Origin: Agarivorans sp. Alg241-V36
GTDB taxonomy: Bacteria; Pseudomonadota; Gammaproteobacteria; Enterobacterales; Celerinatantimonadaceae
NCBI RefSeq assembly: GCF_900537085.1
Contig: NZ_UNRE01000006.1
Span: 62,001 to 126,000, forward strand
DNA: 64,000 nucleotides
Reading direction: 5' to 3'
Shown: one piece after another, positions 8,525 through 17,661 of the stretch
Layout of the letters: the number at the start of each line of letters is the position of its first letter
Position numbering within the stretch: position 1 is the first letter of the stretch
Made by a program: the position numbers and the translations under genes
The notes under the pieces: generated by a model
The model's database searches: none
What the model was told of the DNA's origin: nothing
What the model saw: the letters and a program-made list of their open reading frames with translations, nothing else

Positions 8525-10192
8525 ATGCGGCTTGTTTTATCAGTAATAGTTGCAGCGGTACTATTAAACTTGCTGGCCTGCAGTGCAGCAGGGGGTAAGC
8601 CGGAGTTGGCACTGGAACAGGTTCAAACCTATCAAGCCGCAAGCCCATATGATGACAACTTACGACTGCGCGTAGATGGCCGTTTTATTGTGAATGGCCA
8701 AGGTGAAAAGATACGTTTAAAAGGCGTGGCTTTTGGTAATGAAGTTTGGGCGAATACTCGGATTCCTAGTCAGCATCACAACGAGCAAGATTTTATTCGC
8801 CTTAAGCAAATGGGCTTTAATAGCATCCGTTTTTATCTAAATTATCAAACCTTTGAAAGCGATAGCGCGCCTTATGTTTATCATCAGTCGGGTTGGGATT
8901 GGTTAGACAAAAATGTGCAATGGGCAGAAAAACATGGCATTTACCTTGTACTTAACATGCATGTTCCTCAGGGCGGATTTCAGTCTAATGGACGTGGAGA
9001 AGCACTGTGGGATGAGCCTAGCAATCAGCAGCGTTTAATCAAGTTATGGCAAGCCATTGCCAAGCGTTATAAGGGCCACCCTAATGTCGCCGCATTAGAT
9101 TTGCTGAATGAGCCAGTGACTACCCAAAGCAAGCAACAATGGGAAAATTTGGCCAGCGAATTGGTAGCCGCTATTCGCCAAGTTAATCAGCAACAGATGA
9201 TTTTTGTCGAGCGCTTACTGGCCGTTAAGGGGCAGTGGCAAATAGATGAGCAGCAGAACTTCTTTAAGTTAGATGATCCCAACATCGTCTATCAATACCA
9301 CTTTTATGAGCCCATGGCATTTAGCCATCAGCAAGCTTCATGGTTACGCCAATATCAGGTTCCGGCCACTTACCCAGACCCTAATCGCGTAAAAGTAATT
9401 GGTTCGCCCAACTGGTATGGCGCTCAGTTTGATAACCCTTCTATAAGTAGCGATAGCGATTGGCAGTATGTCGAAGGCAAAAAACTGCAACATCAAGACT
9501 CAAAAGTAGATCTTATTTATCCGGCTTTAGTTTCTGCAAACAATGCGGGAGATAGCTGGTTTAAACAGGTAGTGATTAAGGAATATGCGCCCGATGGTGA
9601 AACCTTGTTACGAGAGATTGAAATCGATCTAAGCCGCCAAGCCGATTGGTATTTGTGGTCTGCTAATCAGCGAGGCCGTTCACAGCATCTTCGCCAAGGT
9701 GGTGAAGACATATTGCAGATTAGCGAGACGACTAGCGATGCCAACAATGGTAGTTCGCAGCAATTTGTAGTGCCTAAGCTTGACCATTATTATCAGATTT
9801 CAGGTTGGATAAAAACTCGAGGAACAGGAGCGAGCAGCCATGTTCAGCTACGATTAGATTTTCAAAATGGTGTTAGCGATATTGTTGCGTGGGACAAGCC
9901 CTTAATCGAGAGAATCATTGCGCCTATAGAGCAATGGGGCGAGCAACAGCAGGTGCCACTCTATTTAGGTGAGTTTGGCTGTATTCGAGGTTGTTTCGAG
10001 CAACAACGTGGTGGCTTGCAATGGATGAGCGATGTGCTGGATGTGGTAGACCAGTATCAAACTCACTTTAACTTTCACAGCTACCATGAAGACGCCTTTG
10101 CTTTATATTATGGCTATGGACGCTTGCCAACGGAGAGCAATGCAAATCAGCCCTTAATTGAATTGTTTAAGCAGCGTTTGGCTAAGCCCTAA
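8525..10192 (+). CDS. GH5-family glycoside hydrolase lipoprotein with inserted domain
   Basis: A 555-residue predicted outer-membrane or surface lipoprotein (signal ending LLNLLAC, Cys-19). Residues about 45-290 and 470-550 form a GH5-type (beta/alpha)8 barrel: IRLKGVAFGNEVW, MGFNSIRFYLNY, then LLNEP with likely acid/base E196, HFYEP, and LYLGEFGC with likely nucleophile E483. Cellulase or mannanase-type beta-1,4-glycanase activity is probable; the exact substrate is not predictable. Residues about 315-455 interrupt the barrel before the nucleophile strand with a beta-rich segment resembling a carbohydrate-binding jelly roll. AAGGAAG precedes the ATG. Confidence 0.88.
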   Translation: MRLVLSVIVAAVLLNLLACSAAGGKPELALEQVQTYQAASPYDDNLRLRVDGRFIVNGQGEKIRLKGVAFGNEVWANTRIPSQHHNEQDFIRLKQMGFNSIRFYLNYQTFESDSAPYVYHQSGWDWLDKNVQWAEKHGIYLVLNMHVPQGGFQSNGRGEALWDEPSNQQRLIKLWQAIAKRYKGHPNVAALDLLNEPVTTQSKQQWENLASELVAAIRQVNQQQMIFVERLLAVKGQWQIDEQQNFFKLDDPNIVYQYHFYEPMAFSHQQASWLRQYQVPATYPDPNRVKVIGSPNWYGAQFDNPSISSDSDWQYVEGKKLQHQDSKVDLIYPALVSANNAGDSWFKQVVIKEYAPDGETLLREIEIDLSRQADWYLWSANQRGRSQHLRQGGEDILQISETTSDANNGSSQQFVVPKLDHYYQISGWIKTRGTGASSHVQLRLDFQNGVSDIVAWDKPLIERIIAPIEQWGEQQQVPLYLGEFGCIRGCFEQQRGGLQWMSDVLDVVDQYQTHFNFHSYHEDAFALYYGYGRLPTESNANQPLIELFKQRLAKP

Positions 10193-10311
10193 TTAACTTA
10201 GGTCAATAAATGAACATGTTTATCAATATGGCGGCTTGATTTAGCCAGTAATTAGCTACAATAAAAAGTAGATTGTCAGTTATTACTTCCTTTTTAGGTT
10301 AAGGAAATAGC

Positions 10312-10989
10312 ATGCGAACTGCCTGTTTGTTTATGCTAACACTCTGGTGTGCTGGGGTGAGTGCTGAGCCCAGTTTACGCATCTCTACCGCTGAAACCAT
10401 TGCTGCTTATCCTCAAGTACGTGATACGGTAACAGCTGCCTATTCAGAGCTTGGTTATACAGTGGAAATTGTTCCTATGCCTGCCAAGCGCTCTTTGCAT
10501 CATGCTAGAGATAATCACCATATTGATGCCGAGCTGGCCAGAACCCGCTACGCTAGCGCCTACCTCCCTAATCATATTTTAATCCCGGTAGCGGTGGGGC
10601 ATATCACCATTGCTGCTTTTGTTAAAAAAGATAAAGCAGTGGTGACGGATTGGCAAAGTTTGCAGCAATACCGGGTGGCCGGGGTGCGTGGCCATTTGTT
10701 TCTAGAAGACAAATTGCACAACCATAGTGATACTCAGTTTTTTAACTCAGCTCACCAAGCTCTCACTATGCTAGGCAGAGAGCGGGTAGATGTTGTGATA
10801 TTGCCGCTATCTATTGGAGAGTATGTGATTAAAAAGTATTGGCATAAGCAAATAACCACAGTGAGCCCCGCGCTCGACTACGTCCCGCTGTACCACTTCC
10901 TTCATAACAAACATCAAGATAAAGCTGAGCAGTTAGCCGAAGTATTACAAAAATTCACTACTGAGCCACTCGCTCAAAGGCAAGAGTAA
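10312..10989 (+). CDS. Periplasmic solute-binding-like protein (SBP_bac_3 type)
   Basis: A 225-residue secreted protein with signal peptide MRTACLFMLTLWCAGVSAEP. The mature part follows the small two-lobe pattern of extracytoplasmic amino-acid-type binding proteins: LRISTAETIAAYPQ, a central AGVRGHLFLED hinge, and VDVVILPLSIGEYVI. No permease or ATPase is adjacent, so it is an orphan and may feed a sensor rather than a transporter. The start ATG 10312 follows AAGGAAATAGC. Ligand unknown. Confidence 0.7.
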   Translation: MRTACLFMLTLWCAGVSAEPSLRISTAETIAAYPQVRDTVTAAYSELGYTVEIVPMPAKRSLHHARDNHHIDAELARTRYASAYLPNHILIPVAVGHITIAAFVKKDKAVVTDWQSLQQYRVAGVRGHLFLEDKLHNHSDTQFFNSAHQALTMLGRERVDVVILPLSIGEYVIKKYWHKQITTVSPALDYVPLYHFLHNKHQDKAEQLAEVLQKFTTEPLAQRQE

Positions 10990-11192
10990 TTAGCCAAGCT
11001 CTATTAGAAGTAATTGATTAATCGTTTATTTTATTCCTATAAAGGCTATTATTTGGCGAATAGTTAAGTGCTTTGTTGCGCGGCTTTTTAGTGTTTTTAC
11101 TAAGATGAACAAAATGTAATGTTGTGGCCACCTTGCGGTAAGGGCGGTTTTAGTAATCTGCTCATGTCGATTACACAACGAGGATTAGCCAA

Positions 11193-11756
11193 ATGAAACT
11201 TCCAATTAAATTATCAAAAAAAATCTGTGTTGCAGCTGCGGTTGCATTAACGTCTACCGCAGTAATGGCCGATGACGATGCACTGTCTGCACTAGCGATT
11301 AAAAAAGCAGGTTTTAGCCTAGAGCAAGCCATTGAAAAAGTGCATAACACATATCCAGGGCAAATAACCGAGCTAGAGTTAGATGATTACCGTGGCCAAG
11401 CTGTTTATGAAGTAGATGTAGTAAACCTAGCTCAAGAGCAAAAGCACAAACTAAAGCTGAGCCTAGCCGATGGCGAAATGTTGAAAAATGAAAGCAGTAA
11501 ATTAAGCATTCTAGGCGTTAGCAAGTTAGATGAAGATGAGCGTATAGCACTAGAGCAGTTAGCTGAATCAGAGTTGTCTTTGCAACAAACAGTAGCCATG
11601 CTGAACAACAAATACCAAGCGCAGGTTATTGAGTTCGAATTAGAAAACGAAAAAGGCATTACTTTTTATAAGTTCAAGCTACTGGGTGAGCAAGGCAAAC
11701 AGCGAGTGATTGTTGATGTAGCAAGTGGCGAAACCATTCCGGTACTAAAACACTAA
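11193..11756 (+). CDS. PepSY domain-containing secreted protein
   Basis: A 187-residue exported protein with signal peptide ending STAVMADD. It contains two PepSY-like units, residues about 35-100 (FSLEQAIEKVHNTYPGQITELELDD) and about 115-185 (LSLQQTVAMLNNKYQAQVIEFELEN; key residues Q, Y, I-x-E-x-E-L). PepSY proteins are periplasmic and often sit beside OmpR/QseC-type two-component systems, as here, where they may modulate the sensor. A perfect hairpin follows at 11767-11789 before the regulator gene, so expression of the three genes may be partly uncoupled. Confidence 0.85.
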   Translation: MKLPIKLSKKICVAAAVALTSTAVMADDDALSALAIKKAGFSLEQAIEKVHNTYPGQITELELDDYRGQAVYEVDVVNLAQEQKHKLKLSLADGEMLKNESSKLSILGVSKLDEDERIALEQLAESELSLQQTVAMLNNKYQAQVIEFELENEKGITFYKFKLLGEQGKQRVIVDVASGETIPVLKH

Positions 11757-11766
11757 GCTGAGTGAC

Positions 11767-11789
11767 AGAGGTAGCCAAGGGCTACCTCT
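11767..11789 (+). terminator. Hairpin between PepSY gene and response regulator
   Basis: A perfect 10-bp stem AGAGGTAGCC / GGCTACCTCT with an AAG loop, 10 bases after the PepSY stop. The downstream tract (TAGCATTTTTG) is only moderately T-rich, so partial termination or mRNA processing is as likely as full termination. Confidence 0.6.
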
Positions 11790-11811
11790 TAGCATTTTTG
11801 AGGTAAGCAAT

Positions 11812-12492
11812 GTGCGAATATTAATCGTAGAAGACGACCAGACTACCCAGCAATTTTTGCATCGGGCACTTAGTGAGCAAGGGTATCAAGTAGATGTGGC
11901 CAGTGATGGCCAAGAAGGTTTATTTTTAGCCTTAGAGCATGACTATCAGCTGATTGTACTAGACCGCATGTTGCCCAAGCTAGATGGTTTAACGGTGTTG
12001 TCTACCTTGCGAAATGCCAATAAACACTTGCCGGTGCTAATACTCAGTGCCCTAGACAGCGTTGATGAGCGAGTCAAGGGTTTGCGCGAAGGCGGTGACG
12101 ATTACCTAGTAAAACCCTTTGCCTTAGCTGAGCTTTTGGTGCGTATCGAAATATTGCTACAGCGCCAACGGGGCCAAGCCGAACCAAGTTTAAACAAGCT
12201 GCAAGTGGCCGATTTAAGCATGGACCTATTAGCTAGGCGAGTATGGCGCGGCCAACAAGAAATACTACTGCAGCCCAAAGAGTTTAAGTTATTACGCTAC
12301 TTAATGGAGCACGCTGGTCAAGTAGTAACCCGCACCTTATTGTTTGAAGCGGTATGGAATTACGACTTTGATCCACAAACCAATGTTATTGATGTGCACG
12401 TGGCACGTTTACGCAAAAAGGTAGAGCTAGATGGCCATAGTGCCTTACTTGAAACCGTACGTGGCGTCGGTTACCGCATGGTGGAAAAATAA
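11812..12492 (+). CDS. OmpR-family response regulator (QseB/PmrA-like)
   Basis: A 226-residue two-domain regulator. The receiver domain (1-115) has acidic E7-D8-D9, phospho-acceptor D51 in LIVLDRMLP and K in YLVKPF. The winged-helix domain (about 125-223) reads LQPKEFKLLRYLMEHAGQVV and VDVHVARLRKKVE. The start is GTG 11812 because the overlapping ATG at 11810 is out of frame; GAGG lies in front. The partner kinase follows immediately. The adjacent PepSY gene suggests an envelope-related stimulus, but none is identifiable. Confidence 0.92.
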   Translation: MRILIVEDDQTTQQFLHRALSEQGYQVDVASDGQEGLFLALEHDYQLIVLDRMLPKLDGLTVLSTLRNANKHLPVLILSALDSVDERVKGLREGGDDYLVKPFALAELLVRIEILLQRQRGQAEPSLNKLQVADLSMDLLARRVWRGQQEILLQPKEFKLLRYLMEHAGQVVTRTLLFEAVWNYDFDPQTNVIDVHVARLRKKVELDGHSALLETVRGVGYRMVEK

Positions 12493-13831
12493 ACGTCAAA
12501 CGGGCTACGCGTGGCGGTTAACCCGCAATAGTTCAATTTGGCGTTTAACTCGAATGTATACCGCACTGCTGATGTTAGTAGTGGGGATTTTGCTGTGGGT
12601 GCTGTATCAGCTCAGCATTGGTCAATTAAGTCGTAGCCAAGCTCAGCAGCTCGATCAACTGGTTCAACAGCAAACCCTGTTGGCCGAAGAGTTAAACCCT
12701 CAAGATTTCATCAATCAGTTTCTATTACAAGCCGAGCAGTCTCGCCAGTTTGTATTGGCTTATGACGATGGAAGCAAGACTTACGGGCGCTTAGATAGCA
12801 TTCCTAAGCGCTTGGCTCAGTGCCCTGTGCTAGCGCGCTTTCCGGTGTATAACTACAACAAAATCCGTCTTTATTCAGGCTGCGTGCAAACCTTGGATAG
12901 CGGCCGTTTATTGGTGGCCAGTGATGATGAAGCGCTGTTTGATTTACGCGAGCACTTCATTCAGGCAAGCATTGTTGCACTGAGTTTAGCGCTAGCCTTA
13001 GGCTTAGTAACAGGCTGGTTTTTCTCCGCCCAGGTTCTGCGACGGGTAAACGGCATTAATCAGATCGCTCAACAAGTAGAGGCAGGGGAGCTAAGCGCTC
13101 GCGTTGCTTTAAGTCCGCGCAATGATGAGTTCGATCATATGGCGACGCACATTAACAAGATGCTAGCGCAAGTGGAGCATTCTTTTGATGCCATCGCTGG
13201 CGTAACCGATGCGATTGCTCATGATCTTCGCACGCCTTTAGGTCGCCTACGTTTACGCTTAGAACAAGCCCTGCTCGATAGTGAACAGCAAGCGGTGAGC
13301 GCGGAACAACTGGCCAGTATGCTGCAGGAGCTAGATGGAATATTAGCGACCTTTAGTTCCATGTTGGAGCTAACGCGCTTAGAGCATCAGCAGCAGTCTA
13401 ATTTTAGCCAGTTACAACTGGAAAACATTGCCGAAGACGCCGTTGAATTAATTCAGCCACTTTGTGCAGAGCGCCAACAGGATATTTCATTAACGCTTGA
13501 GCAGCCGTGTAAGCTACAAGGTGACGCCACTTTATTGTTCCGCGCCATTTATAACTTACTGGAAAATGCCAGTAAATACGCTGGTGAACAGGCGCAAATT
13601 CAATTAACTGTTAAGGCCAATGGCTTTGAGCTAAGTGACACTGGCCCTGGCATCCCCGAGGAAGAATTGGATAAGGTATTCCAGCGTTTGTACCGTTTAG
13701 AGAGTAGTCGCCACAGCCCCGGTTATGGTCTTGGCTTGCCATTGGTTCGGGCGATTGTTCGACTACATGGTGGCGAGATAAAATTGCTCAATCAGCAAAG
13801 CGGTTTACAGGTTATTGTAGTGTTTAGCTAA
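12431..13831 (+). CDS. Sensor histidine kinase (QseC/PmrB-like)
   Basis: Inner-membrane kinase partner of the preceding regulator. There is a transmembrane helix near residues 43-63, a periplasmic sensing region of about 125 residues, a second helix near 178-200 and a HAMP domain (RRVNGINQIAQQVEAGEL). The phospho-histidine is H264 in AHDLRTPLGRL, with N-box NLLENASKYA, G1 DTGPGIPEEE and G2 GYGLGLPLV. The start is uncertain: ATG 12431 has AAAGG in front but overlaps the regulator by 62 bases; later choices are GTG 12461 or ATG 12554, the latter just before the first helix. Confidence 0.9.
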   Translation: MAIVPYLKPYVASVTAWWKNKRQTGYAWRLTRNSSIWRLTRMYTALLMLVVGILLWVLYQLSIGQLSRSQAQQLDQLVQQQTLLAEELNPQDFINQFLLQAEQSRQFVLAYDDGSKTYGRLDSIPKRLAQCPVLARFPVYNYNKIRLYSGCVQTLDSGRLLVASDDEALFDLREHFIQASIVALSLALALGLVTGWFFSAQVLRRVNGINQIAQQVEAGELSARVALSPRNDEFDHMATHINKMLAQVEHSFDAIAGVTDAIAHDLRTPLGRLRLRLEQALLDSEQQAVSAEQLASMLQELDGILATFSSMLELTRLEHQQQSNFSQLQLENIAEDAVELIQPLCAERQQDISLTLEQPCKLQGDATLLFRAIYNLLENASKYAGEQAQIQLTVKANGFELSDTGPGIPEEELDKVFQRLYRLESSRHSPGYGLGLPLVRAIVRLHGGEIKLLNQQSGLQVIVVFS

Positions 13832-13843
13832 GCGGGAAAAAGT

Positions 13844-13876
13844 AAAAACCAGCCTTGCAAGCAAGGCTGGTTTTTA
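13844..13876 (+). terminator. Intrinsic terminator of two-component operon
   Basis: A 15-bp near-continuous stem AAAAACCAGCCTTGC / GCAAGGCTGGTTTTT with a two-base AA loop, ending in a T-run. It lies 12 bases after the kinase stop codon. Confidence 0.85.
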
Positions 13877-14314
13877 AGGTCTTATCAATTCTGGCAACAG
13901 ATAATACAGAGAAGGCCTGTGTTACAAAGAGCAACTTATGAATGTACTTTTGCCTTCTTTAGCTTGTTAGCTTTTCGTGCAAAGTAGTTTACGTAATAAG
14001 TAAAATAAAACTGTTCCATAGTATTCCCCACCATCCAATGTTAATCACTGATGCGTCAGGCAAACGGCCTAATCGCACGCACAACCGGCCTAAACCAAGG
14101 TTGCAAGGTGCGAGCAAATTGCTCTACTTCACCAACTTAGCACTGCACAAATTTGTTTACAGAATGGACAGATAAAATTGTGACTAATGTTGATGACTTG
14201 TTGCTTTTGTGTTTAAAGATGTGAGCTATCCGAAGTTATGAAAATTGTTTTTCTGTTTTCTAATTAAAGTAATGATTTCGTTAATGTTTGATAAGGACTG
14301 CTTTATTGAGCTTA
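13877..14314. other. Intergenic region with one candidate micro-ORF
   Basis: Apart from the small minus-strand frame at 13936-14019, this region shows no gene. It lies between the two-component terminator and the 3' end of the exporter operon, so it could also carry an independent small transcript; no further terminator is obvious. Confidence 0.35.
13936..14019 (-). CDS. Candidate 27-residue small protein
   Basis: An open frame of 27 codons, ATG at 14019 to TAA at 13936, preceded on its own strand by GGTGGGGAATACT, a plausible ribosome site. The peptide starts MEQFYFTYYVNYFARKA and ends with a basic KLKKAKVHS tail: an aromatic N-terminal half and a positively charged C-terminal half, suggestive of a small membrane-associated protein. 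No family is recognised. The region between convergent operons has no other explanation, but this could be chance. Confidence 0.3.
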   Translation of the reverse strand: MEQFYFTYYVNYFARKANKLKKAKVHS

Positions 14315-15487
14315 TTAAAGCAGCTTTTCAGCACGGTGAAGAGAGCGGAAAACTGTCGCTTTTTGCCGATAAAGTAAAGCCAATGCTAAACCGCTAAAAG
14401 TAATGGCGAGCAGCCATAGATGAGTAAAATGAGCTTGTATTTCACTAAAGCTGGCACCCATTTGGTTGACCTTTAACATGGCTAAGACCATGGGTTTGGC
14501 CGGGATCAGGTCTGCCAAAATATTAATGGCTGGTGGAATAGAGCTCAACGGCCAGATAAAACCACACACAAACACCGTAGGTAATGAGGTCATTAAACCA
14601 ACAATGGTGGCGTAATCGCGTTTAGGTAATAACACCGCTATGCACTGAGCTAAGCCGGCAGTCGCGATTAAAAACGGTAGCAGCAACTGGCATATCTGAG
14701 AAACACTCGCCCAGTGATGCACTCCATAGAAATTAAGCACCACGCCAAAATAAAAGCTGCTCATTACACTGTACATAGCAGCAAAAATCACACTACGGCA
14801 TAGCACTAGCTGCCACGGGGCAGCATAGCGCAAGAGCTTAGCTTGTGAGCTAGAGGCTGCTGGCGCTGCGTGTAATCCGACTGCAATCAGTAGCGTTTGG
14901 TGCAAAATCACCACAAATACCGCCGGAATAACATAGTCCAAGTAACCTTGGTGGGCGTTAAAGGCCGCATTAGCACTTAGTTGGATTGGCGAATGCAAGG
15001 TGCTAGCAAGTGCTAGTGGGATGCCATCGGCTACCATTTTTGCCACTTTTACTTGAGCGGCTAAGGTGCCAGAGGTGCTGGCTAAACCTTGCACAATAGT
15101 GCCATAAACCAAAAAGTATGAGGCATCTCCTGCGTAAGACAGCGTCGGCGATCTACCCATTAATACATCGCGATAAAAATGCTCGGGGATAACTAACAAA
15201 CCGCCCACTTTCCTTTCGATTAACTGTTGTTGGGCTTGTTCTATACTGGCTACTTGGCTGGTCACTTGCAGCAAAGGGCTAGCGTCGACCATGCGAATTA
15301 ATTGCCGACTTAGTTGACTGCCATCGGCATTAATCACTGCAATGGGTTGCTGAAGGGGAGTTTGGTTTAAATAAGGTTGGGGGTACAAAAATGCGTAAAG
15401 TAGCAAACCGCCAAACACCGTTAATAGCAGGGCGCGATTGCCCATTATTCGGCGAAGTTCCAAGCGCATCACTAAGGCTGTTTTCAT
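14315..15487 (-). CDS. ABC-2 type transporter permease (YhhJ/YbhR-like), second copy
   Basis: A 390-residue inner-membrane permease. It has an N-terminal helix, a periplasmic loop of about 150 residues (INADGSQLSRQLIRMVDASP, shortened here; key stretch QLSRQLIRMVDA), then five or six helices from about residue 175 with the ABC-2 signature region LMTSLPTVFVCGFIWPLSSIP. It is last in a TolC-HlyD-permease-permease operon, overlapping the previous permease by 4 bases (ATGA). It probably forms the exporter channel with its partner. No ATPase gene is present nearby. Confidence 0.88.
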   Translation of the reverse strand: MKTALVMRLELRRIMGNRALLLTVFGGLLLYAFLYPQPYLNQTPLQQPIAVINADGSQLSRQLIRMVDASPLLQVTSQVASIEQAQQQLIERKVGGLLVIPEHFYRDVLMGRSPTLSYAGDASYFLVYGTIVQGLASTSGTLAAQVKVAKMVADGIPLALASTLHSPIQLSANAAFNAHQGYLDYVIPAVFVVILHQTLLIAVGLHAAPAASSSQAKLLRYAAPWQLVLCRSVIFAAMYSVMSSFYFGVVLNFYGVHHWASVSQICQLLLPFLIATAGLAQCIAVLLPKRDYATIVGLMTSLPTVFVCGFIWPLSSIPPAINILADLIPAKPMVLAMLKVNQMGASFSEIQAHFTHLWLLAITFSGLALALLYRQKATVFRSLHRAEKLL

Positions 15488-16665
15488 GTGTTATGCCCTA
15501 GTTGTGCTGGCTTAGCAAAGCGCATTTTTACCAAAAAGGCAGCACTAATAAAGGCCAATCCAAATACTAACAAAGCTGATAAGTTGGGCAGTGATTGCGC
15601 GACACTAGCCCCGTAGTTGGCTTGGGCTATTTGCACTTCTATATAATGGGTGATTGGGATGAGTTGACGCCAAAACTGAGCAAACCAAGGCATGTCGCTC
15701 ACCGGGAAGGTCACTCCCATAAAGGCAAAACTGGGCGCAGTAAGTGCGCCAGCAAAACTGAGTGCCCGGGCGACGTCTTGAAACAACAACATAAAGATCA
15801 ACGCTATCGCTTGTGAAGCTAGCACGCACAGCAGCAAAGCTAGCAATAATACACTCCAAGAACCTCGCATTGGCCAGTCAAAGCCGTGGAACATCAGGGT
15901 ACAAAGCAGTACGCCTTGCAGCCATAACAAGCCTCCAAAAAAGCTGAGTTTTATCGCCAGCTTTTGCCATGCTTGGCTTGCTAACCAATCTTTAAAGCTA
16001 TTGTTTTTTAGCTCTGCACCTAGCGCCAAAATCATTACCGCCATGATCAAAATTTGCCAAAAAGCTGGCAGGGCAGCAGACACAATAAACTGGGCGTAGT
16101 TGCTATTACCGTTATATAAGGCACTGATTTGATTGCGAATAGGAACCGCATTGCCCAAAGCTTGTAAGGTTTGGGTATTGCCATGGCTAAGCGCTTTTGC
16201 CACCGCAACTTTGGCACTAAAAGTACCATGAGCCTGCTGCAGCGCAGAGTTGACTTGCTTGCCTATTACCATGAATTGGCTGTTGTAGTAGGCAGCAACC
16301 GTAGGTGTTTGTGCCAACTTAGTGTGTTTTTCTAGATTGGCTGGAATAATCACTAACGCAGACACATCGCCAGTGCGTAGCAGCGATCGAGCTTGTGGTT
16401 CACTATAAACGCTGCGCACTTGCAGTGTTGGGCTGGCGTCATAGTGGCCAATTAGGCTGCGCGATAATTGGCTGTGGTCATGGTCGACTACCGCAATAGG
16501 GAGCTCGCGAGTTAAGCCCGACGAAAATACCCACCACACAGCTAAAAAAGCCAGTAGTGGCAACCAAGTGAGCATAGCCATTAACCAAGCGTTATCGCGC
16601 AGTAGTAAGCACTGTTGAATAAACAGTTGCCTTAAGCTGAGCGATGGCTCGCTGGTGGCATTCAT
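15484..16665 (-). CDS. ABC-2 type transporter permease, first copy
   Basis: A 393-residue paralogue of the next permease: N-terminal helix LTWLPLLAFLAVWWVFSS, a periplasmic region containing DHDHSQLSRSLIGHYDASP, then a multi-helix part ending with TAPSFAFMGVTFPVSDMP. The shared QLSR-x-LI-x-x-x-DASP element shows common descent with the second copy. I chose ATG 16665, one base after the HlyD stop; a longer frame opens at 16689 inside the HlyD gene. It likely heterodimerises with its neighbour in a YhiI/YhhJ-type efflux or secretion complex. Confidence 0.88.
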   Translation of the reverse strand: MNATSEPSLSLRQLFIQQCLLLRDNAWLMAMLTWLPLLAFLAVWWVFSSGLTRELPIAVVDHDHSQLSRSLIGHYDASPTLQVRSVYSEPQARSLLRTGDVSALVIIPANLEKHTKLAQTPTVAAYYNSQFMVIGKQVNSALQQAHGTFSAKVAVAKALSHGNTQTLQALGNAVPIRNQISALYNGNSNYAQFIVSAALPAFWQILIMAVMILALGAELKNNSFKDWLASQAWQKLAIKLSFFGGLLWLQGVLLCTLMFHGFDWPMRGSWSVLLLALLLCVLASQAIALIFMLLFQDVARALSFAGALTAPSFAFMGVTFPVSDMPWFAQFWRQLIPITHYIEVQIAQANYGASVAQSLPNLSALLVFGLAFISAAFLVKMRFAKPAQLGHNT

Positions 16666-16666
16666 C

Positions 16667-17653
16667 TTAAGGTTGCTCAAGCTCAACAATGGCGCTCATG
16701 CCTACGCGTAGTTGCTCAATTTGTTGCAAAGGGCGTGCTTCTACTTCAAAGGTGCGTAAATCAAAGCCAGTGCGGCTATCGGTGGCGCGCCAAGTGGCAA
16801 AATCGCCCATCACGGCCACATGGGCTACTTCAAACTTATAGCTTTGATTATCTAGCGCTGGAAGATTGGCACTAAACTGCTGCCCTTTTTGAAATTGACT
16901 TAGTTGGTCTTCACGAACATGTAAAACCAACCAGGCATCTTGCATGTCAATAATCGACACCACTGGGAAGCCAGTAGGAGCCAATTCACCGCTTTGTAAC
17001 AGCAGTTGGCTTACCTCGCCCGAATGCCAGCTTGTCACTAAGGTGTCGCTGGTAAATGCTTCAACTTCTGCCACTACGCCAGCTGCCGCGCGGGCTTGTT
17101 CAGAGGCGGCGCGTTTGGTTTCATCACGCGCGCCTTCTTTTGCCAGTTGATACATTTGTGACGCGGCGTTTTCGGTATAACGAGCTGCTTGCCATTGGGT
17201 GTAGGCTTCGTCGCGTTTTTGTTCGGCTACTACGCCATCTTTATAAAGATTATCGACTCGCTGATAGGTTTTTTCGGCTAAGTTAGCGGCGGCTAGAGCC
17301 TTTTGCCATTGGTCTTTGGCGGCGGCAATTTCTTGTGCTCGAGCGCCGTTTTCGGCTTGCTCTGCCATGGCTGTTGCCGCTTGCTGTCCTGCTTTAGCTT
17401 GCTCTAACTTTGCATCAAGCTCGGGGCTGGTGATTGAAAATATCAGTTGCCCTGGTTCTACTTGGTCGCCTTTGCGCACTAATACCTGATCAATCCGCCC
17501 AGCTACTTTGGAGGAAATGTTGTATTGCTGAGCCTCTATCTGGCCTTGTAATGTGTAAGGCTGAGGCTGGTATGCTTGCCAAAATGAATAGCCAACCCAA
17601 GCAATAATCGCCACCAAGGGCAAAATGGGTAACACAGCAGAAAATTTACGCAT
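16667..17653 (-). CDS. HlyD-family membrane fusion (adaptor) protein
   Basis: A 328-residue periplasmic adaptor with one N-terminal transmembrane helix (VLPILPLVAIIAWVGYSFW). It has biotinyl-lipoyl halves (NISSKVAGRIDQVLVRKGDQVEPGQ; key GRIDQVLV-x-x-GDxVxxGQ), a long alpha-hairpin of about 90 residues rich in Ala/Gln/Glu, and a beta-barrel (VVSIIDMQDAWLVLHVRE). It should link the TolC-like channel to the inner-membrane permeases. It begins 8 bases after the tolC-like stop, with AGGGTC in front. Confidence 0.92.
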   Translation of the reverse strand: MRKFSAVLPILPLVAIIAWVGYSFWQAYQPQPYTLQGQIEAQQYNISSKVAGRIDQVLVRKGDQVEPGQLIFSITSPELDAKLEQAKAGQQAATAMAEQAENGARAQEIAAAKDQWQKALAAANLAEKTYQRVDNLYKDGVVAEQKRDEAYTQWQAARYTENAASQMYQLAKEGARDETKRAASEQARAAAGVVAEVEAFTSDTLVTSWHSGEVSQLLLQSGELAPTGFPVVSIIDMQDAWLVLHVREDQLSQFQKGQQFSANLPALDNQSYKFEVAHVAVMGDFATWRATDSRTGFDLRTFEVEARPLQQIEQLRVGMSAIVELEQP

Positions 17654-17661
17654 AATAGACC

